Assembly (NCBI GenBank): GCA_003105285.1 | Contig: PQAN01000148.1 | Location: 1-8,343, forward strand | DNA: 8,343 bases | Source of the DNA: Methylocystaceae bacterium | GTDB taxonomy: Bacteria > Pseudomonadota > Alphaproteobacteria > Rhizobiales > Beijerinckiaceae | Direction: 5' to 3' | Shown: positions 1-5,699 of the stretch, piece after piece | How positions within the stretch are numbered: position 1 is the stretch's first letter | How the letters are laid out: each line of letters opens with the position of its first letter | Position numbers and translations under genes: made by a program | The notes under the pieces: generated by a model | Database searches by the model: none | What the model saw: only the letters and a program-made list of their open reading frames with translations | What the model was told of the DNA's origin: nothing

Positions 1-43
1 CTGGAGTCTTTCCGTGTTTCATTGAAACACGGAAAGACTCTAG
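1..43. repeat. Near-perfect inverted repeat (hairpin) abutting a dispersed repeat
   Basis: Bases 4-21 are the exact reverse complement of 23-40, giving an 18-bp stem around a single central base. The pairing continues outward through a G-T wobble (3/41) and two Watson-Crick pairs (1-2 with 42-43). There is no T-run on either side, so it does not look like a classical Rho-independent terminator, although it may end or protect the transcript of an upstream gene outside the window. It runs straight into the dispersed repeat core at 41-73 and may be part of the same repeat element. Confidence 0.85.
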
Positions 44-73
44 AGCGTTTCCAGCCGAGTGGACGCCGGTTCG
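41..73 (+). repeat. Dispersed intergenic repeat core, copy 1
   Basis: This 33-base stretch begins TAGAGCGTTTCCAGCC and ends GCCGGTTCG. It recurs on the opposite strand at 7236-7269 with one single-base indel and two C/T substitutions. Sequences of this form are familiar as intergenic repeats in Rhizobiales genomes (from memory, not searched). After base 73 the similarity to copy 2 stops, so this copy lacks the right arm that lets copy 2 fold on itself. Confidence 0.75.
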
Positions 74-318
74 AGGCGCCCATTGACTTCGCACGCGGAC
101 GCTTCTAACGCTTTTTTCCGAATGCGGCCGCTGGGCGACGCCCGAACTTCCGCCATGTTTGGACTGCAGTAACGAGGCTCGCGCGCGTTCGGGGTGAGTG
201 CGGCGCCGCGACGTCGAAGAATGCGCCGTTAACGATCTTTCGGGCATGTTTGCGAGTTTTCGAGGCGCGCTCCGCCGCCGCTTCGAAATGCGCCCCGACC
301 CAATGAGGTGGAACAGGC
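74..318. other. Gene-free upstream region of hpf
   Basis: No convincing coding sequence lies between the repeat and hpf. The open frames here run antisense or out of phase and have no recognisable domain. In this class rpoN usually precedes hpf, so its end may lie just left of the window (inference). I looked for a sigma-54 -24/-12 element and an EcfG promoter and found neither with correct spacing. The hpf ribosome binding site (GAGGTGG, 305-311) ends this stretch. Confidence 0.5.
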
Positions 319-891
319 ATGTCGTTGCGGGTGTCCGGCAAGAACATCAATATCGGCGAGGCGTTGCGGACGCATGTCACGGATCGGCTCGGCGCCGCGG
401 CCGCGAAATATTTCGACGGCGCGGTCAGCGGTCATGTGACGATCACGCCCGAGGGTTCGGGATTTCGCGCCGATTGCAGCCTGCATCTCACATCCGGCGT
501 CGATATTCAGGCCGACGGACGGGCGCAGGAGCCCTACGCCTCTTTCGATCAGGCCGCGGACCGGATCGAGAAGCGGCTGCGGCGCTTCAAGAGCCGTCTC
601 AAAGATCATCACGGCGATGTTCCCGTCGGCTCCGACGGCGAGGTCGTCGCGAGCTACATCCTCGAGGCGCCCGACCAGAATGAAGAGGCTCCGCAGGAGT
701 TTTCTCCGGCGATCGTCGCCGAATCGACCGCTCGCCTGCAGCGCCTCTCGGTGTCGGCGGCGGTTCTCGATCTCGATCTGACTGGCGCGCCGGTCGTGGT
801 GTTCCGTCACGTCAATACGGGTCGGGTCAACGTCGTCTACCGGCGCGGCGACGACCATATCGGCTGGATCGACGCGCCGGGCGGGGAATGA
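319..891 (+). CDS. hpf: Long-form ribosome hibernation promoting factor (HPF/RaiA family)
   Basis: The 190-residue protein has the two-domain layout of long HPF. Residues 1-97 form the S30AE/sigma-54 modulation domain, which in this family binds the decoding region of the 30S subunit. A variable acidic linker follows (about 98-130), then a C-terminal dimerisation domain (about 138-187, with the typical run VVVFRHVNTGRVNVVYRR). Long HPF joins two 70S ribosomes into inactive 100S dimers in stationary phase or stress; the protein is cytosolic. The start is supported by GAGGTGG at 305-311, seven bases before the ATG. Length is normal for the long form, and nothing looks truncated. It sits 256 bases upstream of ptsN, the usual alphaproteobacterial neighbour, and may share its transcript, although a separate promoter in the gap is possible. 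Confidence in the family is very high. Confidence 0.95.
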   Translation: MSLRVSGKNINIGEALRTHVTDRLGAAAAKYFDGAVSGHVTITPEGSGFRADCSLHLTSGVDIQADGRAQEPYASFDQAADRIEKRLRRFKSRLKDHHGDVPVGSDGEVVASYILEAPDQNEEAPQEFSPAIVAESTARLQRLSVSAAVLDLDLTGAPVVVFRHVNTGRVNVVYRRGDDHIGWIDAPGGE

Positions 892-1147
892 CAGGCGGCA
901 CATATCTTGCCTCTCCCAAGGTGCGGAGGCGAGGAGAACGAGGGCAGTCTCCATGCTTCGAGGCGCAATATGAATTTTTCCGAAAGCTCGAATGGCGCCG
1001 GCGCGGGCGCGAGCCATCGAAGAGCGTTCGCGTCGATCGGGCCGCGACGCCTCGCATAGGAGGTCAGCGCGCCATCGCGCCGGGCGCTTATCCGAGGCCG
1101 GTGAATTCTAAGCTCCACAATCACGACGTGAATGGGATTGACGCCAC
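892..1147. other. Intergenic region between hpf and ptsN
   Basis: This stretch of about 256 bases is GC-rich and has no open frame with a recognisable domain or a good ribosome binding site leading to a plausible protein. An AGGAGG-like string occurs near 1060-1065 but no start codon follows it at a useful distance. I see no clear terminator or sigma-70 promoter. It is larger than a tight operon gap, so ptsN may be independently transcribed as well as read through from hpf. Confidence 0.4.
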
Positions 1148-1612
1148 ATGCGGCTCGTGGATTTGCTCACATCGGAAGCCATCCTTCCCTCGCTGAAGGC
1201 GAACACAAAAAAGCAGGCGCTCCAGGAGCTGAGCGAGAGGGCGGCGGAGATTTCCGGCCTGCCCGCTCGCGAGATTTTCGACGCGCTGCTGCAGCGGGAG
1301 CGCCTCGGCTCGACGGGCATCGGCAACGGCATCGCCATCCCGCATGGCAAGCTCGCCCGGATCAAGACGATTTTCGGGATTTTCGCGCGCCTCGAGCGGC
1401 CGATCGAGTTCGACGCGCTCGACGGCGCGCCGGTCGATCTGATTTTCCTGCTGATCACGCCCGAGAGTTCGGGCGCCGATCATCTGAAGGCGCTCGCCTG
1501 CGCCGCGCGCGTGCTGCGCGACCCGAGCGTCGTGGCGACCATTCGGTCGACGCGGGACGCTTCGGCGCTTTATTCGATCATCGCGGAAACGTCAAAGCCC
1601 CACGCCGCCTGA
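1148..1612 (+). CDS. ptsN: Nitrogen-PTS EIIA component (EIIA-Ntr)
   Basis: The 154-residue protein is a single PTS EIIA type-2 (fructose/mannitol-like) domain. The phospho-accepting histidine is His66 in the motif GIGNGIAIPHGK (57-68), and the second conserved histidine is His112 in DHLKALA. It starts with the family-typical VDLLTSEAILPSLKA. EIIA-Ntr takes phosphate from NPr after EI-Ntr (PtsP), carries no sugar, and acts as a cytosolic regulator. In other proteobacteria it modulates potassium transport, ABC uptake systems and (p)ppGpp metabolism. The ribosome binding site is weak (GGGA about ten bases upstream of the ATG), but the start matches the family N-terminus. The length is normal. 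Its hpf-ptsN context is the standard alphaproteobacterial arrangement. It converges on the KGG gene across 74 bases. Identification is secure; the specific targets in this organism are not visible. Confidence 0.95.
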   Translation: MRLVDLLTSEAILPSLKANTKKQALQELSERAAEISGLPAREIFDALLQRERLGSTGIGNGIAIPHGKLARIKTIFGIFARLERPIEFDALDGAPVDLIFLLITPESSGADHLKALACAARVLRDPSVVATIRSTRDASALYSIIAETSKPHAA

Positions 1613-1650
1613 CGCGTCGCAGGGTCTTCAACGGTCGCCGCATATATGTC

Positions 1651-1670
1651 CGCCGGCCGTTCGACCGGCG
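1651..1670. terminator. Possible shared terminator hairpin between ptsN and the KGG gene
   Basis: CGCCGG (1651-1656) and CCGGCG (1665-1670) form a 6-bp GC stem with an 8-base loop, centred in the gap between two converging genes. The position suits a bidirectional terminator. There is no T-run on either strand, so intrinsic termination is uncertain. Confidence 0.3.
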
Positions 1671-1686
1671 ACAGCGATTCTGCGAG

Positions 1687-1971
1687 CTACTCTGCGGCGG
1701 ATCTGGGCTTGGCGCCGCTGTGAGAGGCATGGCCGCCTTTTCGGCCGGCCTCGGAAGCGAGAGTGTGATCTCGCGAGAAGCTGCGCTTGTCCGGGTCGAC
1801 GCTCTGTCCGCCCTTACGGCCGGCTTTCGCCGCCAGCTCCGGGTTTTGGGAAAAGCTGCGCTTCTCGTCCGGGACGTTCTGCCCGCCTTTGCGAGCGATC
1901 GCCCGCTGCTTCTCGGGGTCCATCGAAGCAAAGCCCCGGTTCGACTTCTTTGTTTCCTGGGTGGCAGTCAT
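1687..1971 (-). CDS. KGG-repeat stress-induced protein (YciG/Con-10-like)
   Basis: This is a 94-residue, very hydrophilic protein with three evenly spaced GG motifs of the stress-induced KGG family. The motifs are ARKGG (26-30), GRKGG (51-55) and GRKGG (76-80), exactly 25 residues apart. The last two units also share KRSFS, and the first carries the GFASMDPEKQ lead-in typical of the family. Relatives include E. coli YciG and fungal Con-10; they accumulate under stress or in stationary phase, with poorly understood biochemistry. There is no signal peptide or membrane segment. A good ribosome binding site (AAGGAGAAGG) precedes the ATG. Upstream on the same strand lies a near-consensus EcfG promoter (2005-2029), consistent with KGG genes being common members of general stress regulons. 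It lies between ptsN and phyR, 151 bases from the phyR stop. Family assignment is strong; the precise role is unknown. Confidence 0.88.
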   Translation of the reverse strand: MTATQETKKSNRGFASMDPEKQRAIARKGGQNVPDEKRSFSQNPELAAKAGRKGGQSVDPDKRSFSRDHTLASEAGRKGGHASHSGAKPRSAAE

Positions 1972-2004
1972 ATCTTCTACCTTCTCCTTGTCCCCGGGAG
2001 ATTC

Positions 2005-2029
2005 AACGCCCGAGTGAAGACAAGGTTGC
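2005..2029 (-). promoter_or_regulatory. Candidate EcfG-type promoter for the KGG gene
   Basis: Read on the minus strand, this is GCAAC (2029-2025), a 16-base spacer, then CGTT (2008-2005). The EcfG consensus is GGAAC-N16/17-CGTT, so only the second base of the -35 differs. The -10 lies 33 bases upstream of the KGG ATG, leaving room for a short leader with the ribosome binding site. The agreement of spacing, position and gene type makes it plausible, but the -35 mismatch is in a strongly conserved position. Confidence 0.45.
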
Positions 2030-2122
2030 GCTCTATTCGAGCTCTATAGAAGTTTTTTTTGCCTCTAAGTGGCCTGTGGTCTATACGTACGCATTGATCA
2101 CTGCAAGCTATACAGTTCTGTC

Positions 2123-2938
2123 TTACTTCTGCTTGTCGTTGTCCTTCGGGCGGGATCGCTTGTCGAAGAATAATGCCTGGCTGATGATTGCTTTGAGGCT
2201 GTCTACGCTGAACGGCTTGGCGATGAGAAAAGCCGGCTCCGGCGGTTCGCCGGTGAGGAAACGCTCCGGATAGGCGGTCACGAAGATCACCGGCGTCGAC
2301 AGAGTGGTGAGAATCTCGTTGACGGCGGCGAGGCCCGAACTGCCGTCGGCCAGTTGAATGTCGGCGAGAATCAAGCCCGGCGGCGACCGTTCGATGGTCG
2401 CGACCGCCTCTTTATGCGTGCGCGCCACGGCGACGACGCGATGTCCGAGTTCTTCGACCAGTCCGCGCAGATCGAGCGCGATGAGGGGCTCGTCCTCGAT
2501 GATGAGCACGTCGGTCGACAATTGATCGGCGATCTCCACGCTCGCCGCGTCGATGAGCGCAGCCGCCTTTCCCTCCGGGACGCCGAGCGTGCGCGCGATC
2601 TCGGCGAGGTTGAACCCCTCGAGCGCGCTCAACAGAAATGCGATGCGCGGCTGCAGGGAAATGGCGTCGAGATTGCGGCGAGCGCCGGCCTCGTCGGCCG
2701 CCGCGAGTCCGGAATGGTCGGTATGCGCGTTGATCGGGCTGGAGGTCCATATCTCCAGGAAGAGGCGGTAGAGGGCGATCCGCAGGTCCTGATCCGCCGC
2801 TATCCGGCCGGGATCGGCGACGAGCGTCTCGAGGGTCGCCAGCACATAGGCGTCGCCGCCCTCCCGGCTGCCGGTCAGGGCGCGGGAAAATCGTCTCAGA
2901 TAAGGCATATGCCTTAGAATAGCCTGAGAGATGGACAT
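2123..2938 (-). CDS. phyR: General stress response regulator PhyR (sigma-like domain plus receiver)
   Basis: This 271-residue anti-anti-sigma factor has the PhyR layout. An N-terminal ECF-sigma-like domain (about 1-135) begins with the hallmark MPYLRRFSRALTGS and has a sigma-4-like part around PRIAFLLSALEGFNLAEIARTLGV. A C-terminal receiver domain (about 142-258) follows. Receiver residues visible are the acidic pair Glu148/Asp149, the phospho-acceptor Asp193 in LADIQLADGSSG, Thr221 and Lys241 in KPF. In the known mechanism, phosphorylation of the Asp opens the protein so the sigma-like domain captures NepR and frees EcfG. The cytosolic protein has normal length. The start fits the family N-terminus and has AGAGGA six bases upstream. 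The gene diverges from nepR-ecfG across 185 bases. No EcfG promoter is found on its own strand in that gap. A 16-bp palindrome lies in codons 8-13. Confidence 0.95.
   Translation of the reverse strand: MSISQAILRHMPYLRRFSRALTGSREGGDAYVLATLETLVADPGRIAADQDLRIALYRLFLEIWTSSPINAHTDHSGLAAADEAGARRNLDAISLQPRIAFLLSALEGFNLAEIARTLGVPEGKAAALIDAASVEIADQLSTDVLIIEDEPLIALDLRGLVEELGHRVVAVARTHKEAVATIERSPPGLILADIQLADGSSGLAAVNEILTTLSTPVIFVTAYPERFLTGEPPEPAFLIAKPFSVDSLKAIISQALFFDKRSRPKDNDKQK
2901..2916. repeat. 16-bp perfect palindrome inside the phyR start region
   Basis: TAAGGCATATGCCTTA is fully self-complementary and covers phyR codons 8-13. It is flanked by a second inverted pair, TCTCAG (2894-2899) and CTGAGA (2924-2929), so the phyR mRNA could fold into an extended hairpin beginning about ten bases after the start codon. 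The palindrome's core GCATATGC recurs exactly at 2985-2992 in the divergent promoter region. It could be an operator half-pair, an mRNA structure tuning translation, or chance within coding sequence. Confidence 0.6.
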
Positions 2939-3016
2939 GATTCGTCCTCTATTGCACGAGCGAAGCTTTTGGCCGTCAATGGCCGCATATGCGTCAAATC
3001 GTCACCCTTTTATGAG

Positions 3017-3041
3017 GGAACTATTTGCTAAAATTAGCGTT
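3017..3041 (+). promoter_or_regulatory. EcfG-dependent promoter of nepR-ecfG
   Basis: GGAAC (3017-3021) and CGTT (3038-3041) are separated by 16 bases, an exact match to the -35/-10 consensus of the alphaproteobacterial general stress sigma factor EcfG. It points at nepR, whose start is 82 bases downstream of the -10, which implies a leader of roughly 75 bases. The position predicts positive autoregulation of nepR-ecfG, as described for other members of the class. No comparable element faces phyR. Confidence 0.82.
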
Positions 3042-3123
3042 GTCGTTGCGTCGTCGCAATGCAGTATAGCGCGGCCGTATCCCTCCGACAGGGTATCATC
3101 TTAGACAAATTCTCGAGGAGCCG

Positions 3124-3495
3124 ATGGGAAAAAGCAGCCGGAACAACCTTGCCGCCGAGCTCGAGCAGTCGGAAGGGGAGGCGGACGACGGGTCCAGCTG
3201 TCCAGGCGTATTGCAGGGGCAGGACGAATTTTCCAATGACGGATTGGTGGTGCTGGATGCGCGGAGGCGACTGGCGAGGACCGAGTCGACCGATGCGCGC
3301 CGGCGCAGCTCGCGCTCCAAGGCGGCCAGAACGGCCGAGCCGAACGACATCGGCGAGCAGATCGGCGCGCAATTGCGGAGCCTCTACGACGATGTGCTCA
3401 AGCAGCCGATTCCGGATCGATTTCTCGAACTCTTGAACAAGCTCGAGACCGACAACATATCCCCCCCGAGATCGAGAGCGCCCGGGGAGCGATAG
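3124..3495 (+). CDS. nepR: Anti-sigma factor NepR with long N-terminal extension
   Basis: The conserved NepR core lies at residues 76-108 (IGEQIGAQLRSLYDDVLKQP, then PDRFLELLNKL), forming the two helices that in known structures clamp EcfG or PhyR. NepR sequesters EcfG in unstressed cells and is released to phosphorylated PhyR under stress. The predicted protein has 123 residues, while NepR proteins are typically around 60-70. The excess is an N-terminal, charged, low-complexity tail (about 1-72) with Arg-rich stretches and no recognised domain. The ATG at 3124 has GAGGAG three bases upstream. No internal ATG exists; GTG codons near residues 42-43 lack a ribosome binding site, so a shorter protein is possible but less supported. 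The stop overlaps the ecfG GTG by one base, implying translational coupling. An EcfG promoter lies upstream. Confidence 0.9.
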   Translation: MGKSSRNNLAAELEQSEGEADDGSSCPGVLQGQDEFSNDGLVVLDARRRLARTESTDARRRSSRSKAARTAEPNDIGEQIGAQLRSLYDDVLKQPIPDRFLELLNKLETDNISPPRSRAPGER

Positions 3496-4073
3496 TGCCC
3501 ATACGACAGGCGGCGAAGGCCGGCGGCAAGGGATTGAAGGCCGATCTCGTTTCGGCGATCCCGAATCTGCGCGCTTTCGCCGTCTCTCTGTGCGGAAACG
3601 CCGATCGGGCGGACGATCTCGTCCAGGAGACGCTGGTAAAGGCCTGGAGCAGCCTGTCCTCCTTCACGGAGGGGACCAATCTGACCGCCTGGCTGTTCAC
3701 TATTCTGCGCAATATCCATTACAGCGAATATCGCAAGCGGCGGCGTGAGACGCCCGACCCGGACGGGATGATCGCGGCGCGGCTCGTCTCCCTGCCGGCG
3801 CAGAACGCACATATGGATTTCCTCGATTTCCGCTCCGCGCTGCAAAAACTGCCCCTGGACCAGCGCGAGGCGCTCATTCTCGTCGCCGCCTCGGGCCTCT
3901 CCTATGAAGAGGCGGCCACGATCTGCGGCTGCGCTCCCGGCACGATGAAGAGCCGCGTCAACCGCGCCCGCAATCGCCTCGCCGACGTCCTGTCGCTGAG
4001 CGGCGCGAGCGACATCGGCGACGCCTATTTCGTCGGCGAGCAATCGGTCCTGCCGCGCGTCGGCAATGATTGA
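3495..4073 (+). CDS. ecfG: ECF-family general stress sigma factor EcfG
   Basis: This 192-residue group-ECF15-type sigma factor has a region 2 at about 20-85, with the DDLVQETLVKAW helix (40-51) and LTAWLFTILRNIHYSEYRKR (63-82) for -10 recognition. Region 4 at about 113-165 has LPLDQREALILVAASGLSYE and the helix-turn-helix ending APGTMKSRVNRARNRL for -35 recognition. It directs RNA polymerase to GGAAC/CGTT promoters of stress genes and is held inactive by NepR. The GTG start overlaps the nepR TAG (TAGTG) and has GGGGAG five bases upstream, so coupled translation with its anti-sigma factor is likely. Length is normal. The tail after 165 is short and unconserved. Immediate neighbours are nepR and divergent phyR; no sensor kinase follows, and fumC lies 107 bases downstream on the same strand. 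Confidence 0.95.
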   Translation: MPIRQAAKAGGKGLKADLVSAIPNLRAFAVSLCGNADRADDLVQETLVKAWSSLSSFTEGTNLTAWLFTILRNIHYSEYRKRRRETPDPDGMIAARLVSLPAQNAHMDFLDFRSALQKLPLDQREALILVAASGLSYEEAATICGCAPGTMKSRVNRARNRLADVLSLSGASDIGDAYFVGEQSVLPRVGND

Positions 4074-4180
4074 TAGAATTTCGGAAATGTCTCATAGGGA
4101 GGCGAGGACGAGGACGGCCGCGCCCGGCGTCGGCGCCGTTCTCGACGTCACCTCGATTCTTGCCCCGCGAGCATGGCCCG

Positions 4181-5593
4181 ATGACCAACACGGAAAAGTC
4201 TGACGAATTTCGAACCGAGCGCGACTCTTTCGGCGACATCGCCGTTCCGGCCACCGCTTATTGGGGCGCGCAAACGGAGCGTTCGCGCCAGAATTTCCCC
4301 ATCGGCGGCGATCGGATGCCGATCGAGGTCATCCATGCGCTGGCGCGCGTCAAGCTCGCCGCCGCCGAGGCGAACGCCGAGAAGGGCCTGCTGAAGCCCG
4401 AGATCGCCGAGGCGATCGCGGCGGCCGCGCGCGAGGTCATCGACGGACGCCTCGACGATCATTTCCCGCTCGTCGTCTGGCAGACCGGCTCCGGCACGCA
4501 GACGAACATGAACGTCAACGAGGTCATCGCCAATCGCGCCAACGAGTCGCTCGGCGTCGGACGCGGCGCGAAAGCGCCGGTGCATCCCAACGACCATGTC
4601 AATCTCGGCCAGTCCTCGAACGACAGTTTTCCGACCGCGATGCATATCGCCGGCGCGCTGACGATCTCACAGCGCCTGCTGCCCGCCGTGGAGCGGCTGC
4701 ATGCGGCGCTGAACGCCAAGGCGGAAAGCTTCGCGCACATCGTGAAGATCGGCCGCACGCATCTTCAGGATGCGACGCCGGTCACTTTGGGCCAGGAGTT
4801 TTCGGGCTATGCGGCGCAGGCGGAATATTCCGCGAGGCGCATCCGGCTGGCGCTCCAGGATTTGTTCTTCCTCGCCCAGGGCGGGACGGCGGTCGGCACC
4901 GGCGTCAACACCTTCAAGGGTTTCGCCGAGCAGATCGCCGCGAAGGTGGCCGCGCAGACGGGCCTGCCCTTCGTCACCGCGCCCAATAAATTCGAGGCCT
5001 TGGCGACGCATGACGCCATCGTCTTCGCGCATGGCGGGCTGAACGCGCTCGCCGCCGGCCTCTACAAGACCGCCTGCGACATCAGGCTGCTCGGCTCGGG
5101 TCCGCGCGCCGGCCTCGCCGAGTTGAAGCTGCCCGAGAACGAGCCCGGCTCGTCGATCATGCCAGGCAAGGTCAATCCGACGCAGGTCGAGTCGCTGACG
5201 ATGGTGTGCACGCGCGTGTTCGGCAATCATGCGACGATCACTTTCGCCGCGTCTCAGGGGCATCTCGAGCTCAATGTGCTGAAGCCCGTCGTCGCCTTCG
5301 CGCTGCTCGAGTCGACGATCTTGCTGGCCGACGGCATCGATAGTTTCGTCACTCGCTGCGTCGAGGGGATCGAAGCGGACGAGGCCAATATCAAGAGCTT
5401 CCTCGACCGCTCGCTGATGCTCGTGACAGCGCTCGCGCCCCGGATCGGCTATGACGCGGCGTCCAAGATCGCGCGCGCCGCCCATCACAACGGCACGACG
5501 CTGCGCGAGGAGGCGCTGCGCTCCGGCAAAGTGACGGACGCCGAATTCGACGAGCTGGTGCAGCCCGAGAAGATGCTCGCGCCCAACGATTGA
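4181..5593 (+). CDS. fumC: Class II fumarate hydratase
   Basis: Catalyses reversible hydration of fumarate to L-malate in the TCA cycle; this class is iron-independent, homotetrameric and cytosolic. The 470-residue protein has all superfamily signatures: TGSGTQTNMNVNE (102-114), SSNDSFPTA (145-153), GRTHLQDATP (191-200, with the catalytic-dyad His194), and the flexible loop GSSIMPGKVNP (323-333) with the catalytic serine. The ATG at 4181 gives the normal family length. The frame is open further upstream to a TTG at 4070, but the added 37 residues are low-complexity and overlap the ecfG end, so I reject that start. The ribosome binding site is weak. A related aspartase or argininosuccinate lyase is unlikely, given the close match to fumarase motifs. 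It may be partly co-transcribed with nepR-ecfG, which would raise fumarase under stress; this is inference. A hairpin with a T-run follows the gene. Confidence 0.95.
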   Translation: MTNTEKSDEFRTERDSFGDIAVPATAYWGAQTERSRQNFPIGGDRMPIEVIHALARVKLAAAEANAEKGLLKPEIAEAIAAAAREVIDGRLDDHFPLVVWQTGSGTQTNMNVNEVIANRANESLGVGRGAKAPVHPNDHVNLGQSSNDSFPTAMHIAGALTISQRLLPAVERLHAALNAKAESFAHIVKIGRTHLQDATPVTLGQEFSGYAAQAEYSARRIRLALQDLFFLAQGGTAVGTGVNTFKGFAEQIAAKVAAQTGLPFVTAPNKFEALATHDAIVFAHGGLNALAAGLYKTACDIRLLGSGPRAGLAELKLPENEPGSSIMPGKVNPTQVESLTMVCTRVFGNHATITFAASQGHLELNVLKPVVAFALLESTILLADGIDSFVTRCVEGIEADEANIKSFLDRSLMLVTALAPRIGYDAASKIARAAHHNGTTLREEALRSGKVTDAEFDELVQPEKMLAPND

Positions 5594-5638
5594 AGACGCC
5601 GTTGCGAACGAAACGATCCAGGGCCGTGAGGCGGCTCG

Positions 5639-5674
5639 CGGATCGCTTCGTCGCTTTCACTCCTCGCGATGACA
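5639..5674 (+). repeat. Probable dispersed intergenic repeat downstream of fumC
   Basis: The stretch containing GATCGCTTCGTCGCTTTCAC followed by TCCTCGCGATGACA resembles a widespread Rhizobiales intergenic sequence of the form ATTGCTTCGTCGCT..CTCCTCGCAATGAC (recalled, not searched). ATCGC (5642-5646) and GCGAT (5666-5670) are inverted, as is typical of such elements. Only one copy lies in this window. Confidence 0.45.
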
Positions 5675-5676
5675 GC

Positions 5677-5699
5677 GAGGGAAGACGCCCTCTTTTCTT
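5677..5699 (+). terminator. Rho-independent terminator of fumC
   Basis: GAGGG (5677-5681) pairs with CCCTC (5688-5692) around a six-base loop and is followed directly by TTTTCTT (5693-5699). An alternative upstream stem, CCTCGC/GCGAGG (5662-5667/5675-5680), competes for the same bases. The T-run reaches into the stop codon of the converging binding-protein gene, so the two genes share almost no spacer here. Confidence 0.55.

Noticed and set aside
249..270. Possible sigma-54 promoter (GGGCATGTTTGCG) upstream of hpf
   Set aside because: Spacing between the GG and GC elements is 7 rather than 10 bases.
310..328. GGAAC followed by CGTT near the hpf start
   Set aside because: Spacing is only about eight bases, far from the 16-17 needed, and the match overlaps the start codon.
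2951..2979. Sigma-70-like TTGACG-N17-TGCAAT facing phyR on the minus strand
   Set aside because: The -10 abuts the AGAGGA ribosome binding site, so transcription would start past it; it would work only for a near-leaderless message.
3384..4043. Minus-strand open frame across nepR and ecfG
   Set aside because: Antisense shadow of two well-identified genes with a coupled start and stop.
4095..4106. Strong AGGGAGG-like ribosome binding site between ecfG and fumC
   Set aside because: No start codon follows at a usable distance and no open frame there has recognisable content.
4114..4139. GC hairpin (GCGCC/GGCGC) between ecfG and fumC as a terminator
   Set aside because: Only a five-pair core stem, and no T-run directly after it; GC-rich sequence gives such stems by chance.
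4070..4180. Upstream TTG start that would lengthen FumC by 37 residues
   Set aside because: The added residues are low-complexity and overlap the ecfG stop; the ATG at 4181 gives the normal family length and N-terminus.
4667..5488. Long minus-strand open frame inside fumC
   Set aside because: It is an antisense shadow typical of GC-rich coding DNA; the plus strand has a complete fumarase with every signature.
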